From NCBI RefSeq assembly GCF_006363915.1, contig NZ_CP040946.1: 64,000 nucleotides of DNA; one strand, written 5' to 3'. Within the stretch, counting starts at the first letter, position 1. Every line of letters starts with the position of its first letter. A program made the translations under genes and the position numbers. The notes below the pieces were generated by a model. It had not been told where the DNA came from. It worked only from the letters and a program-made list of their open reading frames with translations, and searched no databases. Positions 7,636-15,305 of the stretch are shown here, piece after piece. Source of the stretch: Methylophilus medardensis (GTDB lineage: Bacteria > Pseudomonadota > Gammaproteobacteria > Burkholderiales > Methylophilaceae).

Positions 7636-9738
7636 ATGCGTCAAAAAACAATCGCCAGCTTGCTGGCACTTTTGTTATTACCTGTCGTGCCCGCCGTGGC
7701 TGAAGAAGCAACCGGGACAGACAACACAAACACGCGTAGCAACGCTAAACAAAAAACAGAAGAAAGCGCAAGCGTAGAGCTTGACAGTGTGGTTGTGCTT
7801 GGCAAGCAGGAGCAAATGACCGCTACAGATAAAGGCCTCGCAGGTTCAGTCGACGTTATCACGCGCGAGGAGCTGGAATACGAGCATGTGACTGACACGC
7901 TGGAGCTGTTTAGCAAAACGCCGGGGGTTGTCCTGTCACGCTACAGTCAGGGCATCGTCAACACCGAAGTCTCAATCCGCGGCTTTAGTGGTGACGGCGA
8001 AACACCCAATGCCAAAGTGCTGGTGGACGGGATTCCCTCCAACCTTTTTTCAGGTTTAAGCGAACTTGATTATTTATTCCCAACCAATATCCAGAGTGCA
8101 CAGGTTTTTAAAGGCACCAGCGACGCTAGCACTGGTCTGTTTGCGACCGCAGGTAGCTACAAGGTCGAAACCCGCAAAGATGTGGCTAAACAATTACAGT
8201 TTGGCTATGGCAGTTTTCAGACACGTGAGATGCAAGGCTACTATGGTGACAAGCAAGGCGATTTCACGCAGAACTACGCGATAGGCTATCGCAAGGGCAA
8301 CGGGTTCCGTGCCAATACTGAGAACGAAAAAATAGCGATGTCTGGACGCTGGCAGATGGATTTCGAACAATCCAGCCTGGCGTTGAGCGCAAAATACGGC
8401 AAATACAACGCGCCTGAGGCCCCGGGATATATGTCGAAACAGCAGGCACGCGATGATCGTAGAGGCGTCGCCCCCAATGCACTAAATGATAGTGGCGAAA
8501 AAGAGTTCAAACATTTGAGCCTGCATTATGATTATTTCTTTAACAACGATGTGGATTTGAGCCTGAAGACTTATTGGCAGAACTTTGATCGTGAACGTAA
8601 CGTGCGTTTTATTGGGTCACCCGGTCTTGAAAATAGACAAGAGAATCAAACCTCCACTGGGCTGATTGCGAAGTTAAACTGGAAAATAAATCCGCACTGG
8701 GGCTTTGAAACAGGCTACGACATTGAGCATCAAGCGGTTGATCAGTTTAACCAAAGAGTCAATGCGGCTGGCGTGAATGTGATTCGGTTAAGCACTGACT
8801 ACGACTTCACGGCCCAAGGCATCTATGCAAAAGTTGAAAATACGCCAGTTGACTGGTTACGCTGGAACGTTGCTTTACGCGCTGACCGATTGGATGCAAA
8901 AGCCAATGGTCCTATTATTATCGGTACAAACGCTAACCCAGCCAGATTGATTCCAACTGATTTGTATAGTGATCCGATGATTGTCCAACCAAAATTTAAT
9001 ATATTTGCCAATGTGACCGAACAACATACTCTGTTTGCCAATGCAGGTCGTAGTTTTCAAACCCCCACCAGTTTCAATTTAAATCAGTTTAATTCAGCTG
9101 CGGGTGCCAACTTTGGCACAAGAACTGATATCCAGGTTGCGATCAATGATGGCTGGGAGCTTGGTTTTAAAAGTATCTGGACGGCTGGATTGAATACCCG
9201 GGTATCTTACTGGCAACAAAAAGCCAAAAACGAGTTTATTACCATCGACAACATTCGTCAGCCGCTTGGGGAAACGCTGAGGCAAGGTGTCGATGCCAGC
9301 TTCGATTACAAGCTCAACGATGCACTCAGCTTTTGGGGCAATGTATCGAGGGTTTATGCCAAGATTGAAGAGCCAAACTCGCAAAATCCGCAGTTTAAGG
9401 GAAATAATATTCGCAGCATCCCCTCCTACACGGCCTCAGTTGGTCTGCAATTTGTACCCAGTGCAGACTGGATTGCGCGCGTTCATGTGGATAGCCAGGG
9501 CGATTACTATATCAACGAAAGTAACTTGGGTGGCAAATACGGCGGCTATACACTCACCAATGCCAATATTGATTACAAAACCAGCTGGGGCCGCGTTAGT
9601 CTGTTAGCGAACAACATTTTTGACCGGTATTATGAGTATGTATTCGATTTCAATTCAAACGGCAGCGCCGGAGGCGTCAACTTCGCTCCCGGGGCAGGCC
9701 GTAACTTTATGCTCACTGCCACGGTAGACTTCAAATGA
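7636..9738 (+). CDS. TonB-dependent outer-membrane receptor
   Basis: This is a 700-residue TonB-dependent transporter. It has a signal peptide (MRQKTIASLLALL to about residue 22), a TonB-box-like DSVVVLG near 50-56, a plug domain with ITREELEY, TPGVVLSRYSQG, VSIRGFSGDGE and VLVDGIP, and a long beta-barrel rich in aromatic strands that ends in FK. The frame is open 10 codons upstream, but the start at 7636 has GGGAAG at the right spacing. It imports an unknown ligand. Because it follows the COG0523/DUF1826 pair and overlaps the ABC ATPase gene by 4 bases, I infer a metal or metal-chelate ligand; the ligand cannot be read from sequence. Confidence 0.9.
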   Translation: MRQKTIASLLALLLLPVVPAVAEEATGTDNTNTRSNAKQKTEESASVELDSVVVLGKQEQMTATDKGLAGSVDVITREELEYEHVTDTLELFSKTPGVVLSRYSQGIVNTEVSIRGFSGDGETPNAKVLVDGIPSNLFSGLSELDYLFPTNIQSAQVFKGTSDASTGLFATAGSYKVETRKDVAKQLQFGYGSFQTREMQGYYGDKQGDFTQNYAIGYRKGNGFRANTENEKIAMSGRWQMDFEQSSLALSAKYGKYNAPEAPGYMSKQQARDDRRGVAPNALNDSGEKEFKHLSLHYDYFFNNDVDLSLKTYWQNFDRERNVRFIGSPGLENRQENQTSTGLIAKLNWKINPHWGFETGYDIEHQAVDQFNQRVNAAGVNVIRLSTDYDFTAQGIYAKVENTPVDWLRWNVALRADRLDAKANGPIIIGTNANPARLIPTDLYSDPMIVQPKFNIFANVTEQHTLFANAGRSFQTPTSFNLNQFNSAAGANFGTRTDIQVAINDGWELGFKSIWTAGLNTRVSYWQQKAKNEFITIDNIRQPLGETLRQGVDASFDYKLNDALSFWGNVSRVYAKIEEPNSQNPQFKGNNIRSIPSYTASVGLQFVPSADWIARVHVDSQGDYYINESNLGGKYGGYTLTNANIDYKTSWGRVSLLANNIFDRYYEYVFDFNSNGSAGGVNFAPGAGRNFMLTATVDFK

Positions 9739-10448
9739 CCGCATTACTATCCATTGAACAACTCAGCCTGCGCTTTGCTGGGCGTGACATTCTGCAACAA
9801 CTTGCGCTCACGCTACAGGCTGGAGAAGTGGTTTCGGTATTGGGCAGCAATGGCGCAGGCAAATCCAGTCTACTCAAGAGCATTCTGGGCCTGCATCCAG
9901 CCAAAGTCGATCAAAGTGGGCAAATTCTGATTGCAGGAGTTGACATTTCACAAGCGCGTTCGCAGGCGTTGTCGCATCTAGCTTACGTACCAGAACAACC
10001 TGCGGTCTATGGTCACCTGTCGGCCATTGAGAATATCCACTACTTTCTGAGCCTTACCACAATGAGCCAGACGATGGATATACCGACCTGTTTAACGATG
10101 GTGGGCTTGCCGGAACAAGCCTGGCGGCGCCCATGCAATGAATATTCTAAAGGCATGAAACAAAAGGTCATGCTGGCGCTCGCGCTGGCAAAACAGGCCA
10201 CCTTACTATTGTTAGATGAACCAAACTCAGGCCTAGATCCGCAAGCCACCGAAGAGCTTAACCAGCTGATCCTACAGTGCAAAAACAAGGGTATGGGCGT
10301 GCTGGTAGTGACGCATGATGTGTTATCAGCCATGGCATTTTCTGACCGCTTGCTGATGCTGGCCAACGGTCAACTGCAGCCGGTATTGCTGGATCAATCC
10401 ACACTGACGCTACAAAACCTCAAACAACTGTATCAAGGACAGGCATGA
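9735..10448 (+). CDS. ABC transporter ATP-binding protein (ABC-2 module)
   Basis: This is a 237-residue single ABC ATPase domain. Walker A GSNGAGKS is at 37-44, the signature YSKGMKQK at 137-144 (a YSKGM variant typical of ABC-2 type partners rather than LSGGQ), Walker B LLLLDEP at 157-163 and the D-loop SGLDP just after. The H-loop is in VVTHD near 195. The start overlaps the receptor stop by 4 bases (ATGA), and its stop overlaps the first permease start by 4 bases. It should power the two following membrane proteins as a heterodimeric permease. Confidence 0.92.
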   Translation: MTALLSIEQLSLRFAGRDILQQLALTLQAGEVVSVLGSNGAGKSSLLKSILGLHPAKVDQSGQILIAGVDISQARSQALSHLAYVPEQPAVYGHLSAIENIHYFLSLTTMSQTMDIPTCLTMVGLPEQAWRRPCNEYSKGMKQKVMLALALAKQATLLLLDEPNSGLDPQATEELNQLILQCKNKGMGVLVVTHDVLSAMAFSDRLLMLANGQLQPVLLDQSTLTLQNLKQLYQGQA

Positions 10449-11854
10449 ACGTCTCCCCTGTATGGACCATCGCTTGCAATGAATGGCGACGCTGGTGGCA
10501 TGCCCGCGTACCTACCTTACTGCTCACGGGTTTGCTGGTATTGTGGCTGGTTGCAACGTTCGCTGCACACCATCACTGGCATGACCACGCGCGCACAGTG
10601 GCAGAAGTCACCCTACGCAGCCAGCATGATTGGCAATCACAGCCCGACCGACACCCACACCGGGTATCCCATTTTGGTGATTTTGTCGCAAAACCCTTGC
10701 ATCCACTGAGTGTGATTGAGCCAGGGATTATCGACCAGTCCGGGCATCTAGTCTATCTGGAAGCACATCGTTTAAACAGTGCCAATTTCAACCCTGCGAC
10801 CGAGGCCACCAGTCTGGGCCGGTTTCCGCTGATGACGCCCGGCATGATTGTGCAATGGTGGATGCCGCTATTTTTGATCATGATCGCGTATGCCACCGTC
10901 ACCGCAGAAAAACTGGCGGGCACGCTGGCTTATATGCGTGGCAACGGCATCCCGGCCAGGCAGATTGCAACAGGCAAATGGCTGGCCCTGTTTTTGCCGT
11001 TTCTGCTGCTATTGTGCCTGCAAGCCTTATGGGCTGGCCTCTGGAGCTGGCAGAGTGATCAGGCCATGCTCAGGCTGGGCTTGATGCTGCTTGCACAGTT
11101 GCTATATTTGGCAGGCTGGTGCGGGCTGGTGGTAGCCGTGTCTTGGTGGAGCCGGCAACTGCATACGGCTTTGTTAACCTTGCTTTTGTGCTGGATATGC
11201 ATGTGTATTATTTTTCCGCGCGGCTTGGCCAATCTGGCGCAGGTGCTGCACCCAACGCAGCCGCGCACTGAGGCTGAATACCATGCTGAAATCAAACTCA
11301 AAACGCTAGGCGATAGTCACAACCCGGATGACACGCATTTTGCTGCCTTCAAAGCCGAAACGCTTAAAAAGTATGGCGTATCACGTACCGAGGATTTACC
11401 TATCAATTATAACGGACTGGTGATGCAGGAAGGCGAACGCTTGACTACTGCGGTCTACCGCGAACAGCAAGCCATTCATGATGCACAACTGGCTAAACAA
11501 AATGCGCTGATTCGACACTGGTTATGGCTAAGTCCAGCACTGGCCATGCAATATGTGCAGATGGCCAGCAGCGGCAATGACCTCGCACATCATCAAGCCT
11601 TTATTAGGCAAGCCGAAGCGCGCCGTTATCAGCTGATTCAATACTTGAATCAGATTCATACAATCAAAGTGTCGCAGGCAGAGGATAAAAATACCCGCGT
11701 GGATGCCGCGTTTTGGCAAAACGCTCCACGCCAGACGGTACATCTGGCCACCATCGACGTCAGTCGCACCACCCTTCTGGTCTCGTTACTGGTATTGCTG
11801 GGCTGGATTGTCTTGCCTTGCGCACTGCTTTACAAAGTGAGTCAACGCACATGA
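10445..11854 (+). CDS. ABC-2 type permease, DUF3526-like, with His-rich periplasmic loop
   Basis: This is a 469-residue integral membrane protein. TM1 is at about 23-41 and is followed by a large loop to about 133. Further helices lie near 135-152, 178-200, 207-232 and 240-256, and the last near 445-465. The loop begins AHHHWHDHAR (41-50) and carries H61, H70, H72 and H76, so nine histidines fall in 35 residues. The RHPHRVSHFGDF part resembles the conserved PH..HFG motif of DUF3526 permeases; the HHHWHDH cluster looks extra. A second large soluble segment (about 260-430) follows the middle helices. It pairs with the ATPase and the next permease. Transport direction and substrate are unknown. 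Confidence 0.8.
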   Translation: MNVSPVWTIACNEWRRWWHARVPTLLLTGLLVLWLVATFAAHHHWHDHARTVAEVTLRSQHDWQSQPDRHPHRVSHFGDFVAKPLHPLSVIEPGIIDQSGHLVYLEAHRLNSANFNPATEATSLGRFPLMTPGMIVQWWMPLFLIMIAYATVTAEKLAGTLAYMRGNGIPARQIATGKWLALFLPFLLLLCLQALWAGLWSWQSDQAMLRLGLMLLAQLLYLAGWCGLVVAVSWWSRQLHTALLTLLLCWICMCIIFPRGLANLAQVLHPTQPRTEAEYHAEIKLKTLGDSHNPDDTHFAAFKAETLKKYGVSRTEDLPINYNGLVMQEGERLTTAVYREQQAIHDAQLAKQNALIRHWLWLSPALAMQYVQMASSGNDLAHHQAFIRQAEARRYQLIQYLNQIHTIKVSQAEDKNTRVDAAFWQNAPRQTVHLATIDVSRTTLLVSLLVLLGWIVLPCALLYKVSQRT

Positions 11855-13116
11855 AACACGAACTGAAACTGCTGCTCAAGCAACGCAGCATGGTGCTGCT
11901 GGTGCTACTCAGTCTGATACTCACCAGCCTCAGCCTGCAAAATGGCTGGCAAAATATCGCACATATCCGCACACAAATCCTGCACGCACAGCAAGAAGAA
12001 AGCTTGCGCAAGCAGGACTACCTGCAAAGCCATCAACACAATAGCACACTGGATGCGGGTGAACTCGGCTATTACCTATTTCATAATGTCTACCATGCTC
12101 CCAACGACTGGAGTTTTATTGCACTGGGCAATCGTCTGGTCACGCCATATGTGCAACGCATCCGCCTGCTAGGCTTGCAGGGGCAGCTCTATGATGGCGA
12201 GTCGCATCATCCGGAATATGTGATGCTGGGCAGCTTTGATTACGCTTTCTGGCTGGTGTTTTTTTCGCCGCTGCTCTGTATCGCACTGTTGCATGACCTC
12301 AAAGCCAGTGAACAGCAGGCCCATCGGCTGCTGTTTTTAAACAGCCTGCTAGTCAAACCTGTACAGTTCTGGTTTAAACGGGTGATGGCACGCTGGCTGC
12401 TGATTGCCATCGTGTTCACCTTGCCTCTCACCGCCTTTGCCGCCCTGCACATGCTGTCACCAGGCCCGCTGCTGCTGGTAATGGCCATCACCCTGCTTTA
12501 CACCCTGTTCTGGACAATTCTGTGTACCGTCGTCAGCTTGCATGCCCGCGCGCTCAATGGCAGTTTCAATGCCATGTTACTAACAGGTGTCTGGCTACTG
12601 ATGTGTGTGTTATTGCCCAATCTGGCACAACTATGGTGTCATACGCACCTGCCTGTTGAGGACGGCAGCCAGATTGCCCTGCAACACCGGCAACTAGTGC
12701 ATGGCGCGTGGGACTTAACCAAAACCGAAATCCTGATACCTTTTTACGATTTATATCCGCAATGGCGCGATACCCCGCCCGTCACTAGCCGCTTTCACTG
12801 GAAATGGTATTTTGCCTTTCAACACATGGCGGATGTCAAACTGGCACCGCAGGTGACTGCGCGTGAACAGGCCCTGACGCAGCGTGATCAGGCGACACAA
12901 CAGCTGGCTTACTGGCTGCCGGGATTATGGGTACAGCGCCGACTGGAGGATGTTGCGCAAAGTAACGTGACACATTTGCTTGCACACCGGCAGCAGATTG
13001 AACAGTTTCATACACAACTGAGGCACTTTGTGTATCCGTTTTTGTTTGAGGAAAAACCGTTTACCAAGGAAGACTTCCAGCACCTGCCAATCTTCGCGTC
13101 TGCAAAGGCCGATTGA
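11851..13116 (+). CDS. ABC-2 type permease, DUF3526 family (second subunit)
   Basis: This 421-residue membrane protein has the same architecture as the preceding permease. TM1 is at about 14-31, then comes a soluble loop with HQHNSTLDAGELGYYLFHNVYH, then five hydrophobic segments between about 130 and 275. A second soluble segment and a non-hydrophobic C-terminus follow. The start at 11851 overlaps the upstream stop by 4 bases (ATGA); an open frame further upstream lies inside the previous gene and is rejected. The two related but distinct permeases probably form a heterodimer with the ATPase. It is convergent with the AstE-like gene, with only 10 bases between stops. Confidence 0.8.
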   Translation: MKHELKLLLKQRSMVLLVLLSLILTSLSLQNGWQNIAHIRTQILHAQQEESLRKQDYLQSHQHNSTLDAGELGYYLFHNVYHAPNDWSFIALGNRLVTPYVQRIRLLGLQGQLYDGESHHPEYVMLGSFDYAFWLVFFSPLLCIALLHDLKASEQQAHRLLFLNSLLVKPVQFWFKRVMARWLLIAIVFTLPLTAFAALHMLSPGPLLLVMAITLLYTLFWTILCTVVSLHARALNGSFNAMLLTGVWLLMCVLLPNLAQLWCHTHLPVEDGSQIALQHRQLVHGAWDLTKTEILIPFYDLYPQWRDTPPVTSRFHWKWYFAFQHMADVKLAPQVTAREQALTQRDQATQQLAYWLPGLWVQRRLEDVAQSNVTHLLAHRQQIEQFHTQLRHFVYPFLFEEKPFTKEDFQHLPIFASAKAD

Positions 13117-13126
13117 ACACAGGTAG

Positions 13127-14182
13127 TTATTGCGGGACGCCGATGTCTGTTGTCGATTCGCCTTGGCGAATGGGCGGTGTTTCTTGTTGAATGAGCACCG
13201 TTCCAGCCACCGGGGCATACAACGTTTCCAACAGCTCGCCAAAGTAATTTTCTACCCGCCCCACGGCTTGCCCTGACACCACCGCGTCGCCCACTTTGAC
13301 CAGTGGATAAAAAATACCGGTCACCGAGCTGCGCACCTCCATCAGCTTGCGATAGAGCACCGGCTGTAAATTGGATTGGCTAGTCGCCGAATCCATAGCA
13401 CTACCGTTTATCGCTGATGCATCAAGCATACTCAAATGGCGCATGGCGTTCAGGCATGCTTGCACAATACTTGCACTCTCGGCTGTTGAACGACTTGCTA
13501 ACTGACCTACCTCCAGCGTCAAACCGGGTTTGCCTCGAGTTTGTGCCGTATTTGGAAAAGACACCGAGCGCATTGGGTCATTCGGCCGCTCGTCGTAGAG
13601 CACAATCTGCGGGATACCCAGTGATTTGGCAAATGCCAATGTTTTCTCATCCAGCAAAGCCTGATGCATGACTGGAGAATACACATGCGGTAACAACGAC
13701 TGGTTAGCGCTGCCGGAGTGAATATCGATCAAATAATCCGCTTTGTTGATGATCTGCTCAGTCATAAAATAGGCAATTCGCTCCGTGAGGGTGCCATCTG
13801 ATTTGCCAGGGAACACTCGATTGAGGTTTTTTTCATCCACTGGACTTAATGCGATACGTCGCGCATGAAAGCCTTCCAGATTGGCAAGATGCACTACGAT
13901 GATGGTGCCATGCAATTGTTCAGGTTGGATCAACTGCTTGATTTGCTGCAAGGCAAAAATCGCCGGAAACTCATCGCCATGAATGCCCGCAGTCAATGTC
14001 AGCACCGGGCCAGCATGCAGACCATGGATCACCGTTATCGGCAAGGCAGTTGTCGAGACTGGTTGCATCCAAGACAGCATCGTCCCAGGGGCGACGCTGT
14101 TCTCCATGAATTGCAATGTTGGCTGCGCCCAGGAAGTTGGCAACCCGCCTAAAAAAAATACAATGAAAAACTTACGCAGCAT
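13127..14182 (-). CDS. Secreted AstE/AspA-type M14 zinc hydrolase
   Basis: This is a 351-residue member of the succinylglutamate desuccinylase/aspartoacylase branch of M14 zinc carboxypeptidases. A signal peptide (about 1-19, ending SWAQ) predicts periplasmic location, unlike AstE itself. Zinc ligands are visible as GIHGDE (H68, E71) and DIHSGS (H155). NLNRVFPG (119-126) is the subfamily signature and LEVG (E224 region) supplies the catalytic glutamate. The C-terminal about 70 residues form a biotinyl/lipoyl-like barrel (VKVGDAVVSGQAVG and APVAGTVL). It probably cleaves an amide in a small molecule or peptide. A candidate operator (14218-14230) sits 36 bases upstream of the start, which ties it to the metal locus. 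Confidence 0.85.
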   Translation of the reverse strand: MLRKFFIVFFLGGLPTSWAQPTLQFMENSVAPGTMLSWMQPVSTTALPITVIHGLHAGPVLTLTAGIHGDEFPAIFALQQIKQLIQPEQLHGTIIVVHLANLEGFHARRIALSPVDEKNLNRVFPGKSDGTLTERIAYFMTEQIINKADYLIDIHSGSANQSLLPHVYSPVMHQALLDEKTLAFAKSLGIPQIVLYDERPNDPMRSVSFPNTAQTRGKPGLTLEVGQLASRSTAESASIVQACLNAMRHLSMLDASAINGSAMDSATSQSNLQPVLYRKLMEVRSSVTGIFYPLVKVGDAVVSGQAVGRVENYFGELLETLYAPVAGTVLIQQETPPIRQGESTTDIGVPQ

Positions 14183-14210
14183 ACAAACCCATCACAAAAT
14201 TTTACCAACA

Positions 14211-14230
14211 CAACAATGCAACATTGTTGC
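14211..14230. promoter_or_regulatory. Overlapping palindromes, candidate operator 3
   Basis: GCAACATTGTTGC (14218-14230) has the same 5-base arms as the operators at 5280-5308 and 5342-5354. It overlaps a second dyad, CAACAATG-CAA-CATTGTTG (14211-14229). It lies 29-48 bases upstream of the minus-strand hydrolase gene, a position suited to repression. Binding by the Fur-family protein is inferred. Confidence 0.5.
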
Positions 14231-14420
14231 GCAAAAAATGAGCGGAGTAAATCAGATAATCACCATGCATCGTGTCTTGTCGCTACCCTTATTCAATGTA
14301 CCCTTTCAACACCTCGACCGTACACGTTGGGTAGATGAAACTAAGTAAAATCATGAGTCATTTTTACAGATTCACTTCAGAGACTTTCGGCAACCAGCGT
14401 GTAACATTCAATTTATACAC

Positions 14421-14439
14421 TTACATCAAATTGATGTAA
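14421..14439. promoter_or_regulatory. 19-bp perfect palindrome upstream of pqqA
   Basis: TTACATCAAATTGATGTAA has 9-base arms around one A and ends 25 bases before the pqqA start codon. It could be an operator for a dimeric regulator or a 5'-leader hairpin close to the ribosome-binding site. No known consensus is claimed. Confidence 0.5.
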
Positions 14440-14464
14440 TACCAAACAACCCAAGGAGATGATT

Positions 14465-14536
14465 ATGTGGACTAAACCAGCTGCTACTGAAATGCGTTTT
14501 GGCTTTGAAGTGACTATGTACGTCATGAATAAATAA
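14465..14536 (+). CDS. pqqA: Coenzyme PQQ precursor peptide PqqA
   Basis: This is a 23-residue peptide, MWTKPAATEMRFGFEVTMY followed by VMNK. It has the invariant Glu-x3-Tyr (E15 and Y19 in FEVTMY) that PqqE cross-links to build pyrroloquinoline quinone, the cofactor of methanol dehydrogenases. The peptide also has the usual W-T-K-P N-terminal context. AAGGAGAT lies 4 to 11 bases before the ATG, a very strong ribosome site. A canonical terminator follows 14 bases after the stop, so the gene is a monocistronic unit. No pqqB, C, D or E lies in the window; the maturation genes must be elsewhere. Solo and multiple pqqA copies are known in methylotrophs and suit high precursor demand. Confidence 0.93.
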   Translation: MWTKPAATEMRFGFEVTMYVMNK

Positions 14537-14550
14537 TCAGCCAATGCTGT

Positions 14551-14580
14551 AAAAAACCCGCTCGATAGCGGGGTTTTTTT
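14551..14580 (+). terminator. Rho-independent terminator of pqqA
   Basis: The stem CCCGCT/AGCGGG (14557-14572) has a CGAT loop. It is preceded by an A-run and followed by seven T residues, giving a textbook intrinsic terminator that also works in the opposite direction through the A-run. Confidence 0.9.
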
Positions 14581-14784
14581 ATGTCTAAGCAGCATGCATG
14601 CGATCGAACCTTCTATTCCGAGTGCTCCCCCTCCATTTAGCGCAACCCAACGCCAATCCCACGCGACTAACAAATCAAGCTGGCTGGCCAATCGTTTGCC
14701 GGTGGCAAGCACGCAGAGAGAAATAAACTTATAATCACAGGCTTAATTGCTATTTTGTGATCACGTTTTGAATTGGAGTCTCTT

Positions 14785-15099
14785 ATGCGTATACAAGCCT
14801 TGTCTGTTTTGATATTGATTGCCATGCTTAGTCAACCGGCCGTTGCCCGCAACATTATGAACGAGCAGGCAGAGGCTGCGACTGCGCGAGACGCTGTCGG
14901 CGACGCCATGAGCAAACTGAGTGATTTAACCCAAAAAATTAAATCGCAAGAAGCACTGGTCGCACAAGAACAAGAAAAATTAAAACAGTATCAAGCCGAA
15001 AAAGCACAAACAGAAAAAGACCTCGAAACCAAAAAAATGATTTTCGAGCAAAAATCCAAAATCTTGGATGAGGCTTGGAAACAACGTAACGACTATTAG
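14785..15099 (+). CDS. Small periplasmic coiled-coil protein
   Basis: This 104-residue protein has a signal peptide (MRIQALSVLILIAMLSQPAVA, about 1-21). A highly charged, proline-free helix follows from about residue 30 to the end, with heptad-like spacing (KLSDLTQKIKSQEALVAQEQ, then KLKQYQAEKAQ). It is predicted to be an exported elongated coiled coil, possibly oligomeric. I do not recognise a named family; similar short proteins occur as uncharacterised periplasmic proteins. The start at 14785 has TTGGAG 6 bases upstream; a start four codons earlier would lack this. It stands alone, between the pqqA terminator and a hairpin at 15126-15152. Confidence 0.75.
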   Translation: MRIQALSVLILIAMLSQPAVARNIMNEQAEAATARDAVGDAMSKLSDLTQKIKSQEALVAQEQEKLKQYQAEKAQTEKDLETKKMIFEQKSKILDEAWKQRNDY

Positions 15100-15125
15100 C
15101 AGCACAGCGTGTTGTGACCATCTAA

Positions 15126-15152
15126 GCATACCAGCGCGTGGCGCTGGTATGC
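15126..15152. repeat. Perfect 12-bp inverted repeat (hairpin) without U-run
   Basis: The arms GCATACCAGCGC and GCGCTGGTATGC flank a GTG loop, 27 bases after the coiled-coil gene. It forms a very stable hairpin but has no T-tract, so it may be a 3'-end stabiliser or Rho-associated stop rather than an intrinsic terminator. Confidence 0.6.
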
Positions 15153-15227
15153 GCTCTACCCTCCGCATGCAGGCCAAATCTGGCTGGCTGTGCATCTCTC
15201 GTTAGCCTCCTGAAAAACAGTGCTTTA

Positions 15228-15269
15228 TTGACTTGGGTCAATACCGTGTTGGCTTAGCCTGCCTACAAT
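15228..15269 (+). promoter_or_regulatory. Candidate FNR/CRP-family site and promoter of ompW
   Basis: TTGACTTGGGTCAA (15228-15241) has perfect TTGAC/GTCAA arms around 4 bases, close to the FNR/Anr pattern TTGAT-N4-ATCAA. A -10-like TACAAT lies at 15264-15269. If transcription begins 7 bases later, the dyad is centred at -41.5, the standard class II activator position. OmpW is oxygen-regulated through FNR in enterics, which agrees. Confidence 0.55.
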
Positions 15270-15305
15270 AGCCTCAAGTTCAATGCACCTAATGGAGTGA
15301 TCATA

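Noticed and set aside
14413..14712. 99-codon minus-strand open frame across pqqA and its terminator
   Set aside because: It runs antisense through the clear pqqA gene, its ribosome site and the intrinsic terminator, has no recognisable motif, and its codon pattern looks like a shadow.
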